Counted from the first letter of the stretch, positions 17,625 to 26,758 are shown. The stretch: 64,000 nt of DNA from an uncultured Celeribacter sp. (GCF_963675965.1 NZ_OY780935.1:1972501-2036500); one strand, 5' to 3'. The notes: a model not told the origin generated them from the sequence alone. Translations and numbers: made by a program.

Positions 17625-18446
17625 TCAGCCTCTCTCTTCGTATTGGTGCGCGATGCGGAACAGCACCGCGATGTTCCAGCCTTCGGGACCGGGCGCCGTT
17701 GTGCGCGTGATCCGGCCAGAGGCCTCCCCGGTCAGGGTCGGGATACCCGGCCCATGTGAATTTCGTATGATAACACCGTAATCGGCCGCCTCGATCATTT
17801 CGACATCATTGGGCGCATCACCCAAGGCCATGGTCACAGGCGCTGTCCCGGTGCCCTGCGGCGCGTAGAGGGCGGCGATCTCGGCCATGCGGTCCGCTTT
17901 GGTCGACCCGAAAGACAGCGTCAGATAGCGCCCGCCCTGACGGGCCGAAATGCCCAACTCCGCAAGTGCGGCCTCGAAGACCACCCTGTCTTCGGGCGAC
18001 CCGCTCCACAGACCCGGCTCTGAAAACTGGCGCTGTGCGGCCAGGGCTGCCTGATCCGGCGGCAGTCCGGTCTGATGCGCGACCTCTGCGACACTCCAGT
18101 CGGAAAAGCCCCGGTAAAAACGGCGCAGGTTGTCTGGCAGGGTGTCCAGCGCATCGCGAATGGCCTGATGATCCTTGCCCGTCGGCTCGCACCCCGTTCC
18201 GGGCGGCAAAATGCCCGCCCCGTTTTCCACGATGGCGGACGTCTCAGAAAACCCCATCTGGTCCCGCAGCACGGCGATCTCGGAAGCGGTTTTGGAACTG
18301 GCCAGAACCAGAGGCACACCCAGATCCCGCATCCGCGACAACGCAGGCTCCGCCGGGGCCCATGAATAGCTATCATGATCCAGCAAGGTGCCATCGAGAT
18401 CTGAAAATACAATCAGGCGGGGGGCAGTCTTCGGATCAGTCGTCAT
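17625..18446 (-). CDS. HAD phosphatase, mannosyl/glucosyl-3-phosphoglycerate phosphatase type
   Basis: 273 residues of the HAD Cof-like subfamily. Motif I is FSDLDGTLLDHDSY, followed by LVLASSKT (motif II), ENGAGI near residue 77, and a C-terminal ALGDAPNDVEM motif IV. This pattern matches mannosyl-3-phosphoglycerate phosphatase, and the adjacent GT81-type gene makes glucosyl/mannosyl-3-phosphoglycerate the likely substrate. The product would be a compatible solute. ATG 18446 is chosen because the upstream in-frame extension is not HAD-like. Confidence 0.82.
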   Translation of the reverse strand: MTTDPKTAPRLIVFSDLDGTLLDHDSYSWAPAEPALSRMRDLGVPLVLASSKTASEIAVLRDQMGFSETSAIVENGAGILPPGTGCEPTGKDHQAIRDALDTLPDNLRRFYRGFSDWSVAEVAHQTGLPPDQAALAAQRQFSEPGLWSGSPEDRVVFEAALAELGISARQGGRYLTLSFGSTKADRMAEIAALYAPQGTGTAPVTMALGDAPNDVEMIEAADYGVIIRNSHGPGIPTLTGEASGRITRTTAPGPEGWNIAVLFRIAHQYEERG

Positions 18447-18602
18447 ACAGACATGATGCCCTTCCCGATCTGCGAGGGGAACCGCCGTCATGCAGTTTGC
18501 CGCCTTCTGCGACGATCTGCCCAATAATTAGGCAGGTTTTCCGCCCCTTGAACTCCCCCCGGATTGGATTAGGGTGCGCCCATCTCAACTCCGGAGGCTC
18601 TC

Positions 18603-18842
18603 ATGGTCCAAAGACTTCATCTCGTGTTCGGCGGCGAACTGGTTGACCCGTCCAAAACGGTATTTCGCAATGTGGATGAAATCCACATCGTCGGGATTTT
18701 CCCGAACTACGAAAGCGCCCATGCCGCATGGAAGTCCGAAGCCCAGCGCACCGTGGACAACGCCCATATGCGCTACTTCATTGCCCACCTGCATCGCCTG
18801 CGGGACGAAGAACAGGTGGCTTCGTCCACTGAGGAATTCTGA
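18603..18842 (+). CDS. DUF4170 small protein
   Basis: 79-residue soluble protein matching DUF4170, a small alphaproteobacterial family usually encoded directly before waaA, as here. It begins MVQRLHLVFGGELVDP with a good GGAGG site at 18590-18594. The function is unknown. The conserved link to waaA and lpxK suggests a part in Kdo-lipid A synthesis (inference). Confidence 0.85.
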   Translation: MVQRLHLVFGGELVDPSKTVFRNVDEIHIVGIFPNYESAHAAWKSEAQRTVDNAHMRYFIAHLHRLRDEEQVASSTEEF

Positions 18843-18860
18843 GCCTAGGGTCCCGGCCAC

Positions 18861-20150
18861 ATGGCCCCTACCCTGCCTTTCCTGATCTACACAAGCTTGA
18901 CGGGGCGGTCCGACCGGCGCCGCACCGCCAAACTGACTGACGCCTCACAATCAGGTGGCATCAGTGAGAAAGACCGCAACGAACGGCTGGCGCTGAGCCT
19001 GCCCGCACGTCCGCCCGGCGAGCTGCTATGGCTTCACGCGGCAACGCCCTATGCCCTGCGTCCCATCATCGAACTTTTCGCCAGGATTGCAGAGGACCGG
19101 CCCGATTTGCACGGGCTGATCACCTTTCCGCCCGACGACCGGCCCGACCCGCTGCCGCAGGCAAAAGGCTGCAGCTTTTGCTGCGTTCCCGATGACAATC
19201 TGGTGATTGCCCAGCGGTTTCTGGCGCATTGGCAGCCCGATTGCCTGATCTGGGTTGGGGGGCGCTTTCAACCGCATCTGCTGTGGCGTGCCCGCAAAGA
19301 CGGGTTGAAAAGCCTCTCTGTGGACGCACCCAAAAGCACGATTACACTCGCCCCAAGCGTTCCGGTGCCTGGCCTGCGCGCGGCTGTTCTACAGAGCTTT
19401 GATCACGTCATTACCGCCAGCCACGACGCCACGACGCCCTGGCGACGTGCCGGCGTCGAATCAGAGTGTATCGAGGCCCTTGGCTATCTGGAAGAAGGCG
19501 GCATGGCTGCCCCGCTGGACGATCAGGAATTGACCCGGCTGACCGGTGAAATCGGCACCCGACCGCTCTGGTTTGCAACCCGCGTCGCACCGCAGGAGTT
19601 CACCGAAATCACCCGCGCCCATAAACGCGCGCTGCGCCGTGCGCACCGTTTGTTGATGGTGATCACACTGGCCGACCCTGACAGCCTTGCCGCCGCCGTC
19701 ACCCGGTTAGAAACTGCTGGTCTGATGGTGGCAGAAGACCGGCAAGGGCTGGAAATTTCCGAAGCGGTTCAGGTGCTCATCGCTACCGATCAGGCGAAAG
19801 AGCCCCTCTGGCATCGTTTGGCACCCGTGTCCTATCTGGGACAATCCCTGTCGCAACACGGCGGCATAGACCCCTATCCGGCGGCCGCGATGGGGTCGGC
19901 CATCTTGCACGGCCCCCATGTCGACACGTTCAAATCCGCCTATGGTCGCCTAGAGATCGGACATGCCACCCAAAGGGTCCGCGATGGATTCGAGCTGGGC
20001 GAAGAACTGGACCGGCTTTTGTCCCCGGATCAAGCTGCCCGCATGGCGCAGGCCGCCTGGGAGGTCACAACCTCGGGCGCCGAAGTGACCGACAGGGTCG
20101 CAGCTCTCGCCCATGACATCCTTGATCTCAGTGAAAGGGGGGGCATGTGA
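18861..20150 (+). CDS. waaA: 3-deoxy-D-manno-octulosonic acid transferase
   Basis: 429-residue GT30-type transferase that adds Kdo to lipid A precursor at the inner membrane. Features include GELLWLHAATPYALRPIIELF, which corresponds to the family's GExxAxxPL-type N-terminal block, and a C-terminal donor-binding half with PYPAAAMGSAILHGPH. It follows DUF4170 by 18 bp, and its stop shares GTGA with lpxK. The N-terminal sequence is more divergent than in E. coli, so the number of Kdo residues added cannot be stated. Confidence 0.88.
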   Translation: MAPTLPFLIYTSLTGRSDRRRTAKLTDASQSGGISEKDRNERLALSLPARPPGELLWLHAATPYALRPIIELFARIAEDRPDLHGLITFPPDDRPDPLPQAKGCSFCCVPDDNLVIAQRFLAHWQPDCLIWVGGRFQPHLLWRARKDGLKSLSVDAPKSTITLAPSVPVPGLRAAVLQSFDHVITASHDATTPWRRAGVESECIEALGYLEEGGMAAPLDDQELTRLTGEIGTRPLWFATRVAPQEFTEITRAHKRALRRAHRLLMVITLADPDSLAAAVTRLETAGLMVAEDRQGLEISEAVQVLIATDQAKEPLWHRLAPVSYLGQSLSQHGGIDPYPAAAMGSAILHGPHVDTFKSAYGRLEIGHATQRVRDGFELGEELDRLLSPDQAARMAQAAWEVTTSGAEVTDRVAALAHDILDLSERGGM

Positions 20151-21142
20151 AAGAACCACTTTTCTGGTCCAATCCGGCTTCAGCCCCCGGCTGGCAGGCG
20201 CATCTGCTGCGGCCCCTGTCCGCTCTTTATGCACGCGCCACCGCCAAACGCGTCGCGCGCAAGGACGGGTATCAGTCCAAAGTGCCCGTGATCTGTATCG
20301 GCAACATCAACGCCGGGGGCACGGGCAAGACCCCGACGACCATTGCCCTCGTCCAGCATCTGATCGCTCTAGGCCATGTCCCGCATGTCGTCTCGCGTGG
20401 CTATGGAGGCAGTCTTACCGGGCCGGTCCGTGTCGACGAACGCGCCCATGGGGCGGATCAGGTCGGGGATGAACCGCTTCTGCTGTCTGCTTTCACGCCG
20501 GTTTGGGTCTCCAAGGACCGCGCCGAGGGCGTGAAAGCCGCCGAAGCGGCGGGGGCGGATGTCATCCTGTTGGACGACGGTATGCAAAACCCGTCCGTGC
20601 AGAAGGATCTGACCATTGTGGTCGTCGATGCATGGCGGGGATTTGGCAATGGACGCGTCATTCCCGCAGGCCCACTGCGCGAACCCGTCCGCGCAGGGCT
20701 GGCCCGCGGGGACGTTCTACTGTCTCTGGGCAATGACAAAGCACAGGCCCGGTTTGATGCGACCTGGGCTGGATTGGTCTCTGTTCCACGGGTCAAAGCG
20801 CAGGTGAAGCCGCTTCGGACCGGCCTCGACTGGGAGGGACAAGGGGTTCTGGCCTTTGCCGGGATCGGACACCCCGAAAAGTTCTTTCAGACCCTGCGCG
20901 ATCTCGGAGCCAACCTGCTGCGCACGGAGGCGCTCAAGGATCACCAACCGCTGTCCATTCCGCTCATGAAACGGTTGGAGGTCGAAGCCATGGCCCTTGG
21001 TGCGCAGATGGTGACCACAGAAAAAGACGCGGTGCGTTTGCCCCGCGCCTTTCGCATGAAGGTCATCACGCTGCCCGTGCGCCTTGACGTTCCGGATTGG
21101 GCCGAAATCGACCGCCACCTCGCCCGGCTCGGGCTGGCGTAG
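20147..21142 (+). CDS. lpxK: Tetraacyldisaccharide 4'-kinase
   Basis: 331-residue membrane-associated kinase that phosphorylates the 4' position of lipid A disaccharide. The P-loop is in INAGGTGKTPT (about residues 51-61), followed by SRGYGG and LLDDGMQNPS, all diagnostic of LpxK. The start is GTG within the waaA stop, implying translational coupling. It converges with the truncated dsbA-like gene. Confidence 0.94.
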   Translation: MKEPLFWSNPASAPGWQAHLLRPLSALYARATAKRVARKDGYQSKVPVICIGNINAGGTGKTPTTIALVQHLIALGHVPHVVSRGYGGSLTGPVRVDERAHGADQVGDEPLLLSAFTPVWVSKDRAEGVKAAEAAGADVILLDDGMQNPSVQKDLTIVVVDAWRGFGNGRVIPAGPLREPVRAGLARGDVLLSLGNDKAQARFDATWAGLVSVPRVKAQVKPLRTGLDWEGQGVLAFAGIGHPEKFFQTLRDLGANLLRTEALKDHQPLSIPLMKRLEVEAMALGAQMVTTEKDAVRLPRAFRMKVITLPVRLDVPDWAEIDRHLARLGLA

Positions 21143-21194
21143 GTTACTCGTCAGCCAGCTGCTTGATCGCTTCGCCCATGGCTTTGATCGAGGC

Positions 21195-21872
21195 CTATTC
21201 CGGGCTCGGCGCGTCCTCAGGCACCGCCGTGCCTTCAAGTTTCGCGTCAAGCACTTCCTGCAGTTTCGCATAGTCCATATTGGCGAATTTTTCGCCGTTG
21301 ATGACCAGCGTCGGCGTTGCATCAATGCCATATTCGTCCATGTTTTCAACATACTGACCGTAAAGCTTTTCGGCCATTTCGCCATCGTTGAGACAAGCAT
21401 CAAGATTGTCGTCCGTCAGCCCGGCACGCTTGCCGATCTTGCGCAGGTTTTCAACGATCTGCATCGTGTCCTTGCCGCCCGCGATCCAGTCCCGCTGCTC
21501 GTCATAGAGCATCTTCTGAACCCCGAAATAGCGCATGTCCCCAGCGCAACGCGCCACCATCGCGGCCCAGAGGCCAAATTTATCGAAATAGACCTCGCGG
21601 TAGACAAAGCGCACCTTGCCCGTGTCGATATAGTCCTTTTTCAACGGCTCAAAGACAGCGCTATGGAAGTTTGCGCAATGCGGACAGGTGTATGAGGCGT
21701 ATTCAATCAGCTCAACCGGCGCATCCGGATCGCCCAGAACGAGTTCCGCGATCGCGGAGCTTCCCGCATCGTCCGTCTCCTGCGCCAGAAGCGCGGCGGG
21801 GGAAAGCGTCAGCGCACCAGCGGTCCCGATGGCGGCCAAAGCGGTCGTCAGCATAAAATTACGTCGATTCAT
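21195..21872 (-). CDS. DsbA-family thiol:disulfide interchange protein, C-terminally truncated
   Basis: 225-residue secreted thioredoxin-fold protein. The signal peptide (MNRRNFMLTTALAAIGTAGA...) is followed by the redox motif CPHC at residues 63-66 and a cis-Pro segment ATPTLVING. It would oxidise or isomerise disulfides in the periplasm. The frame stops at TAG (21195-21197), but the next 16 codons stay open to TAA at 21144-21146 and encode ASIKAMGEAIKQLADE, a plausible natural helical tail. One CAG-to-TAG change would explain this. The conserved fold appears complete, so the protein may still work. Confidence 0.9.
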   Translation of the reverse strand: MNRRNFMLTTALAAIGTAGALTLSPAALLAQETDDAGSSAIAELVLGDPDAPVELIEYASYTCPHCANFHSAVFEPLKKDYIDTGKVRFVYREVYFDKFGLWAAMVARCAGDMRYFGVQKMLYDEQRDWIAGGKDTMQIVENLRKIGKRAGLTDDNLDACLNDGEMAEKLYGQYVENMDEYGIDATPTLVINGEKFANMDYAKLQEVLDAKLEGTAVPEDAPSPE

Positions 21873-22405
21873 TTCTGTTCCTTCGATTGATGAGGCTGTC
21901 GGCTCATGTAGGTGCTCACGAGCTGCTCCAAGGCTTTGCGCAGGCCCTCGTCCTGCACGCCTTGCGACATTCGTTTCGCCTCTGCCCTCACATCTGCGCT
22001 GATCTGGACAGGGGCTGGTTTTTCGGGACGTGTAAAGACAACCCGACCTTCGGAGAAACCGGTCGGCGCGGTCTGGGTCACATGGATGCGGCTGATGGCA
22101 TTGTACCCATAGACCGCGTTCACCCGGTCATGAATCTTCGGCAAATCGGCCTGTACCATCGGCGCATAGGCCCCGGTGGTCAGAAGCGTCAGCGTCGCAC
22201 CGAAACCGCCCTTGGCATAGGACACTTTCACGGGGCGCGACATGGCCGCAGCTTGCTCCCCCACGATGTCTTCCCAATGCGTCAGCAGACGGCTTTCGGA
22301 AAATCCGCGTGCCTCCGCGACCTCACGAATCCGCGCCTGCAAAAGCCCCGAGGTTCTTTCGAACCCGCGCTTGCGGCGTTTCTCTCGTGTTTTGGCATCC
22401 ATCAT
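21869..22405 (-). CDS. DUF721 / DciA-like protein
   Basis: 178 residues with the DUF721 domain (ESRLLTHWEDIVGEQAAA, then VKVSYAKGGFGATLTLL). DciA-type proteins of this family help load the replicative helicase in bacteria without DnaC; this role is known for the family, not shown here. The start is taken at the ATG pair at 22400-22405 because the upstream extension lies in the mutY promoter region. The stop overlaps the dsbA-like start by 4 nt, so both are probably one operon, divergent from mutY. Confidence 0.85.
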   Translation of the reverse strand: MMDAKTREKRRKRGFERTSGLLQARIREVAEARGFSESRLLTHWEDIVGEQAAAMSRPVKVSYAKGGFGATLTLLTTGAYAPMVQADLPKIHDRVNAVYGYNAISRIHVTQTAPTGFSEGRVVFTRPEKPAPVQISADVRAEAKRMSQGVQDEGLRKALEQLVSTYMSRQPHQSKEQK

Positions 22406-22495
22406 GGTTTCTCGACTGGTCTCTCTCTGGATGAGGACTATTGTAGGCAGACATGCGACACACACCAGAAGAAACCGGATGACGAAAGCTAAACT

Positions 22496-23548
22496 ATGCG
22501 TGACGGACTGAAACAGAGCGAGGTCTCCAAAGACCTGCTGACCTGGTATGATCGCCACGCACGCAGCCTGCCGTGGCGCGTGTCACCGCAGGATCGGCAG
22601 CTTGGCATCCGGCCAGACCCCTATCGCGTCTGGATGTCGGAAATCATGCTGCAGCAAACCACCGTCGCTGCCGTCAGATCCTATTTCGAACGTTTTACAA
22701 CGCTCTGGCCGACTGTCACCGAACTGGCCGATGCCGACGATGAAACCGTCATGGGAGAATGGGCAGGGCTCGGGTATTACGCCCGCGCCCGCAACCTGTT
22801 GAAATGTGCCCGCACCATTCGCGACGATCACGGCGGCACATTTCCCGAGACGCGCAGCGCCTTGCAGGCCCTGCCGGGGATCGGCCCCTATACCTCTGCT
22901 GCGATTGCGTCCATCGCATTCGACCAGGCAGAAACCGTGGTGGACGGCAATGTCGAACGGGTCGTTTCCCGCCTGTTTCGGGTCGAAACACCCCTGCCCG
23001 ATGCCAAACCGACATTGACGGAACTGGCCGACACATTGACGCCCGAGACCCGCGCCGGAGACTATGCACAAGCGATGATGGATCTTGGCGCAACAGTCTG
23101 CACACCGCGTTCGCCAAGCTGCGAGCCATGTCCGCTACAAGATCATTGTGCCGCCCTCAAAGCAGGTGATCAGGCTCGATTCCCGCTGAAAACACCCAAA
23201 AAGCCCAAGCCAACACGCCATGGCCACGCCTATGTCGGCCAAACCGACCGTGGCGAATGGATTCTGGAAAAACGCCCGGAGAAGGGCCTGCTGGGCGGGA
23301 TGCTGGGCTGGCCCGGCACCGACTGGCAGGATCCGCACACACCGGCGCCTCCCTATCCCGCCAGATGGGTCGAGGCCGGGGAGGTCAAACATACCTTTAC
23401 CCATTTCCACCTGATCCTCACCGTCCATGTCGCCCGCGAGGTGACAGAGGCTCCCGAAGCGCTTACACTGCGCGGAGCGAATGCCTTTCGGGCTTCGGAT
23501 CTGCCGACCGTGATGCGCAAGGCCTTTGAGCGCGCTCAAGCAAGCTGA
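22496..23548 (+). CDS. mutY: A/G-specific adenine glycosylase
   Basis: 350-residue DNA repair enzyme that removes adenine opposite 8-oxoguanine. Features in order: MLQQTTVAAVRSYFERF, the helix-hairpin-helix LPGIGPYTSAAIASIAF, the catalytic Asp region VDGNVERV, and the four-Cys iron-sulfur loop (CTPRSPSCEPCPLQDHC). A C-terminal NUDIX-like domain recognises 8-oxoG and includes KRPEKGLLGGMLGWPG. It is divergent from the DciA-like gene, with about 90 bp between them. Confidence 0.96.
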   Translation: MRDGLKQSEVSKDLLTWYDRHARSLPWRVSPQDRQLGIRPDPYRVWMSEIMLQQTTVAAVRSYFERFTTLWPTVTELADADDETVMGEWAGLGYYARARNLLKCARTIRDDHGGTFPETRSALQALPGIGPYTSAAIASIAFDQAETVVDGNVERVVSRLFRVETPLPDAKPTLTELADTLTPETRAGDYAQAMMDLGATVCTPRSPSCEPCPLQDHCAALKAGDQARFPLKTPKKPKPTRHGHAYVGQTDRGEWILEKRPEKGLLGGMLGWPGTDWQDPHTPAPPYPARWVEAGEVKHTFTHFHLILTVHVAREVTEAPEALTLRGANAFRASDLPTVMRKAFERAQAS

Positions 23549-23605
23549 AAAACCCGCCGGTCCCGCGCGCCCAAAACAAGTGGTCCGTATCAGGAGATAG
23601 CTGCC

Positions 23606-24736
23606 ATGGATGTGGCCCAGATCAGCCCCCGCAATGCCCTGCCGTTCTGGCTGTCTCTGGGCGTTGTCCCCCTGTTATGGCTCGGCGCTTTTGTCGGCGG
23701 CTGGACCACCGTTCTTGTGCCGCTCTACGCTTGGTATCTGTTTGCAGCACTCGATGCGGTTCTGGGTCTGAACATAGATAATCCAGACCCGAACACGGCG
23801 GAAAATGAACTTTACTGGTATCGGCTGATCACCCTGATCTGGTTTCCGGTGCAGGCCTTCAACATCTTTGGGCTGATCTGGTACGTCACTCACAGCACCC
23901 ACCTGTCCACATTGGAAATCTGCGTACTGTTTTTCGGACTGGGCGTGTCTTCGGGTACGATTGGCATCGTCTATGCGCATGAGCTTTTGCACCAACGCAA
24001 CAAAACAGAACGCTGGCTCGGGGATCTGTTGCTGGCCTCAGTTCTGTATTCCCATTTCCGCACGGAACATCTGCTGGTGCACCACAAACACGTCGGCACC
24101 CGGCGCGACGCTGTGACGGCGCTCTACAACGAAGGCTTTCACAAATATTTCTTCCGCGTGCTGCACGAATGCCCGCGCTCGGCCTGGGCTGCGGAGAAGG
24201 CACTCTTGGCGCGGCGCGGCCTGTCCCCGTGGCATCCGCGAAACCCGCATTTCCGCTACTGGACGCTGCAGTTGCTCATGCTGATCGGCGCCACACTCTT
24301 GGGCGGGGTGCCGGGATTTTTCCTGTTCCTCTGGCAGGCGCTTGTCGCCGTCTGGCAATTGGAGCTGACCAATTACGTGGAACACTACGGGCTGACACGG
24401 CGCCATCTGGGCGGTGGGAAATACGAACATGTCCTGCCCCGGCACAGCTGGAACGCAGCGCATATGGCAACCAACTGGTTGCTGATCAACCTGCAACGTC
24501 ATTCCGATCATCATTACAAACCCGATCGCAGGTTTCCGCTGCTGCAAACCTATGACGAAGACGAGGCGCCGCAGCTGCCTTATGGCTATCCGGTGATGGG
24601 CTTTGCCGCGATGATCCCACCGCTCTGGCGCCGGATCATGAATCCCCGCGTCAAAGCCTGGCGGCGCAAATACTATCCCGACATCGAAGATTGGGACCCT
24701 TATAAGTTCGGCCGCAACCCGCTGCCGCCAGTGTGA
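23606..24736 (+). CDS. alkB: Alkane 1-monooxygenase
   Basis: 376-residue integral-membrane non-heme di-iron hydroxylase. It has at least four hydrophobic helices and the His boxes HELLH (125-129), EHLLVHHKH (154-162) and LQRHSDHH (296-303), plus the alkane-hydroxylase signature NYVEHYGL. It would oxidise terminal methyl groups of medium-chain alkanes, needing a rubredoxin that is not encoded nearby. The related xylene monooxygenase family is less likely given NYVEHYGL. An AGGAG site precedes the ATG. A terminator hairpin follows. Confidence 0.92.
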   Translation: MDVAQISPRNALPFWLSLGVVPLLWLGAFVGGWTTVLVPLYAWYLFAALDAVLGLNIDNPDPNTAENELYWYRLITLIWFPVQAFNIFGLIWYVTHSTHLSTLEICVLFFGLGVSSGTIGIVYAHELLHQRNKTERWLGDLLLASVLYSHFRTEHLLVHHKHVGTRRDAVTALYNEGFHKYFFRVLHECPRSAWAAEKALLARRGLSPWHPRNPHFRYWTLQLLMLIGATLLGGVPGFFLFLWQALVAVWQLELTNYVEHYGLTRRHLGGGKYEHVLPRHSWNAAHMATNWLLINLQRHSDHHYKPDRRFPLLQTYDEDEAPQLPYGYPVMGFAAMIPPLWRRIMNPRVKAWRRKYYPDIEDWDPYKFGRNPLPPV

Positions 24737-24745
24737 TCCCGACAT

Positions 24746-24776
24746 AAAAAGGGCCCCACCTGGACAGGCGGGGCCA
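24746..24776 (-). terminator. Terminator between alkB and ccrM
   Basis: A 10-bp GC-rich stem (GGCCCCACCT / AGGCGGGGCC) with a GGAC loop. The adjacent A-run on the left is a U-tract on the reverse strand, so it fits ccrM best, though the hairpin may also serve alkB. Confidence 0.75.
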
Positions 24777-24893
24777 AGGTGGTGCCGCGATGTCAGGCCG
24801 CAAGCACCAGGCGATTTCCGACCCGAACCGGGCCAAGCGATCTATATCTGTTGGAAAGAAGGAGCATCGGAGACAAGTCCGATGCCCAGAAGG

Positions 24894-25994
24894 TCATTGC
24901 ATCTCAGCGCGAATTTGCTGACGCAGCACGTCGATCGGAACCGTTTTTCCGTCGCGTTTGAACGTCCAGTAAGTCCAGCCATTGCACGACGGCGCGCCTT
25001 CAAGCTGCGCTCCGACCTGATGGATCGATCCCATCACCTTGTCAGAGACCAGCGTGCCATCTGCGCGCACCTTGGCAGTCTTGCGACCGTTCAGCGAATA
25101 CAGCTCTTCGCCGGGGCGCAGCATGCCACGCTCCACAAGCTGCCCGAACGGCACCCGCGGCTGCGCCCGCTTGGAGGCGGTCACGGTCAGCGCGTCCTTG
25201 TCCAGCTTCCGCACGGAAGCAATCCGGCGCGCTGCGACATTGCGGTATTTCTCTTCGCGTTCGATGCCGATGAAATTGCGCCCCAGCATCTTGGCGACAG
25301 CCCCGGTGGTGCCTGTGCCAAAGAACGGATCGAGCACCACATCCCCGGGGTTGGTCGTGCCGATCAACACGCGATGCAAGAGGCTTTCCGGCTTCTGTGT
25401 CGGATGCGCCTTGTCACCGTTTTCGTCTTTCAGGCGTTCACCACCGTTGCAGATCGGCAGAACCCAGTCGGACCGCATCTGGATACCTTCATTCAGCGCC
25501 TTCAGGGCTTCGTAGTTGAAGGTATATTTCGAGTTCTCAGACTTCGACGCCCAGATGAGCGTTTCGTGGGCGTTTGTCAGACGTTTGCCACGGAAATTGG
25601 GCATCGGGTTGGACTTGCGCCACACCACGTCGTTGAGAATCCAATAGCCTTGGTTTTGCAGTTCAGCGCCAAGCCGGAACACATTGTGATAGGAGCCGAT
25701 CACCCAGATCGCGCCATTGGGCTTCAGCACCCGGCGCGCGGCGGCCAGCCATTCGCGGGTGAAATCGTCATAGATCTTGAAACTGGCAAACTGGTCCCAT
25801 TCATCGTCAACAGCGTCGACCTTGGAATTGTCCGGGCGATGCAGATCACCACGCAATTGCAGATTGTAAGGAGGATCGGCGAAAATGAGGTCAACGGAAT
25901 TCTCGGGAAGAGCATTCATCGCCTCAATGCAATCGCCAGCCAAAATTTGGTTGAGCGGGATTGTTGCCGCGCTCGAGCGGGTTGTTGTTGTCAT
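24894..25994 (-). CDS. ccrM: Cell-cycle DNA adenine methyltransferase (GANTC)
   Basis: 366-residue beta-class N6-adenine methylase. The catalytic motif DPPYNLQL is near residue 41 and the SAM-binding DPFFGTGTTG at ~225. A C-terminal extension from about 270 (PFGQLVERGMLRPGEELYS) is the CcrM-specific DNA-recognition domain. CcrM methylates GANTC late in the alphaproteobacterial cell cycle. ATG 25994 has GAGG upstream, better than the TTG at 26006. Two GANTC sites lie in the ~115 bp upstream, as in Caulobacter, where methylation of leader sites regulates ccrM. Confidence 0.95.
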   Translation of the reverse strand: MTTTTRSSAATIPLNQILAGDCIEAMNALPENSVDLIFADPPYNLQLRGDLHRPDNSKVDAVDDEWDQFASFKIYDDFTREWLAAARRVLKPNGAIWVIGSYHNVFRLGAELQNQGYWILNDVVWRKSNPMPNFRGKRLTNAHETLIWASKSENSKYTFNYEALKALNEGIQMRSDWVLPICNGGERLKDENGDKAHPTQKPESLLHRVLIGTTNPGDVVLDPFFGTGTTGAVAKMLGRNFIGIEREEKYRNVAARRIASVRKLDKDALTVTASKRAQPRVPFGQLVERGMLRPGEELYSLNGRKTAKVRADGTLVSDKVMGSIHQVGAQLEGAPSCNGWTYWTFKRDGKTVPIDVLRQQIRAEMQ

Positions 25995-26070
25995 CTTCTG
26001 CCTCAATATCGCGCCCTTTTGGACGTCGTTATATGCGCCATTTTTGGCGTCATCTTGTGGCTCTAAAGAT

Positions 26071-26109
26071 GAGTCAAACCGCCTTGCCAGTCAATTTCTT
26101 TTTCGAATC
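26071..26109. promoter_or_regulatory. Two GANTC methylation sites upstream of ccrM
   Basis: GAGTC at 26071-26075 and GAATC at 26105-26109 lie about 77 and 111 bp upstream of the ccrM ATG. They are targets of the encoded enzyme and could provide feedback on its own transcription. Confidence 0.5.
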
Positions 26110-26758
26110 AGCGGTTTGTGGTTTTTTCTTGATACAAGATATGGTGTATCGGCTTAAAGGAACGTCTATGGTGTGGGGTGACACCGAGACTTCGGAGCCC
26201 TTCCATATGAATTTTGGTGCCGTAACCCGCGTTTTTCTCCCAGCCGTAGCCCGGATGCTGTTGCGCCAAATCCACCATAAGGCGATCCCTCCAGGTTTTC
26301 GCGACAATGGACGCCGCCGAAATCGACAGGCTCCGCGCATCCCCTTTAACGATCGCTTCCGCGTCCAGACCGAAGGCAGCCGGGATCTTATTTCCATCCA
26401 CCAACACATAATCCGCCGCCACCTTGAGCCCCGCAACAGCGCGTTCCATCGCCCGCAAAGACGCCTGAAGAATGTTGATGTCGTCGATTTCTTCCACCGA
26501 ACAGGACGCAATCGACACATCGGCAACGGCAAAAATCTGATCGTAGAGCGCCTCGCGCCGTTTCGCCGTCAACGCTTTAGAATCATTCAGACCTGCGGGA
26601 ATATGCGCCGGGTCCAGCCAGACGGCGGCTGCGACGACAGGTCCGGCCAGCGGACCGCGACCGACCTCATCCACACCGACAATCCGGCTGTAACCACGGC
26701 GCTTGGCGGCCTGTTCAAAGGAAAAATCGGGGACGGGTTTGGCACTGTTTTCAACCAT
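26108..26758 (-). CDS. rnhB: Ribonuclease HII
   Basis: 216-residue endonuclease that cleaves RNA in RNA-DNA hybrids, including single ribonucleotides. The acidic active site is seen in IVGVDEVGRGPLAGPVV (DE near residue 25), VDGNKIP and the conserved SISAASIVAKTWRD. ATG 26758 is used because the upstream extension is Arg-rich and not family-like. It lies directly upstream of ccrM on the same strand, with about 110 bp between them. Confidence 0.94.
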   Translation of the reverse strand: MVENSAKPVPDFSFEQAAKRRGYSRIVGVDEVGRGPLAGPVVAAAVWLDPAHIPAGLNDSKALTAKRREALYDQIFAVADVSIASCSVEEIDDINILQASLRAMERAVAGLKVAADYVLVDGNKIPAAFGLDAEAIVKGDARSLSISAASIVAKTWRDRLMVDLAQQHPGYGWEKNAGYGTKIHMEGLRSLGVTPHHRRSFKPIHHILYQEKTTNR

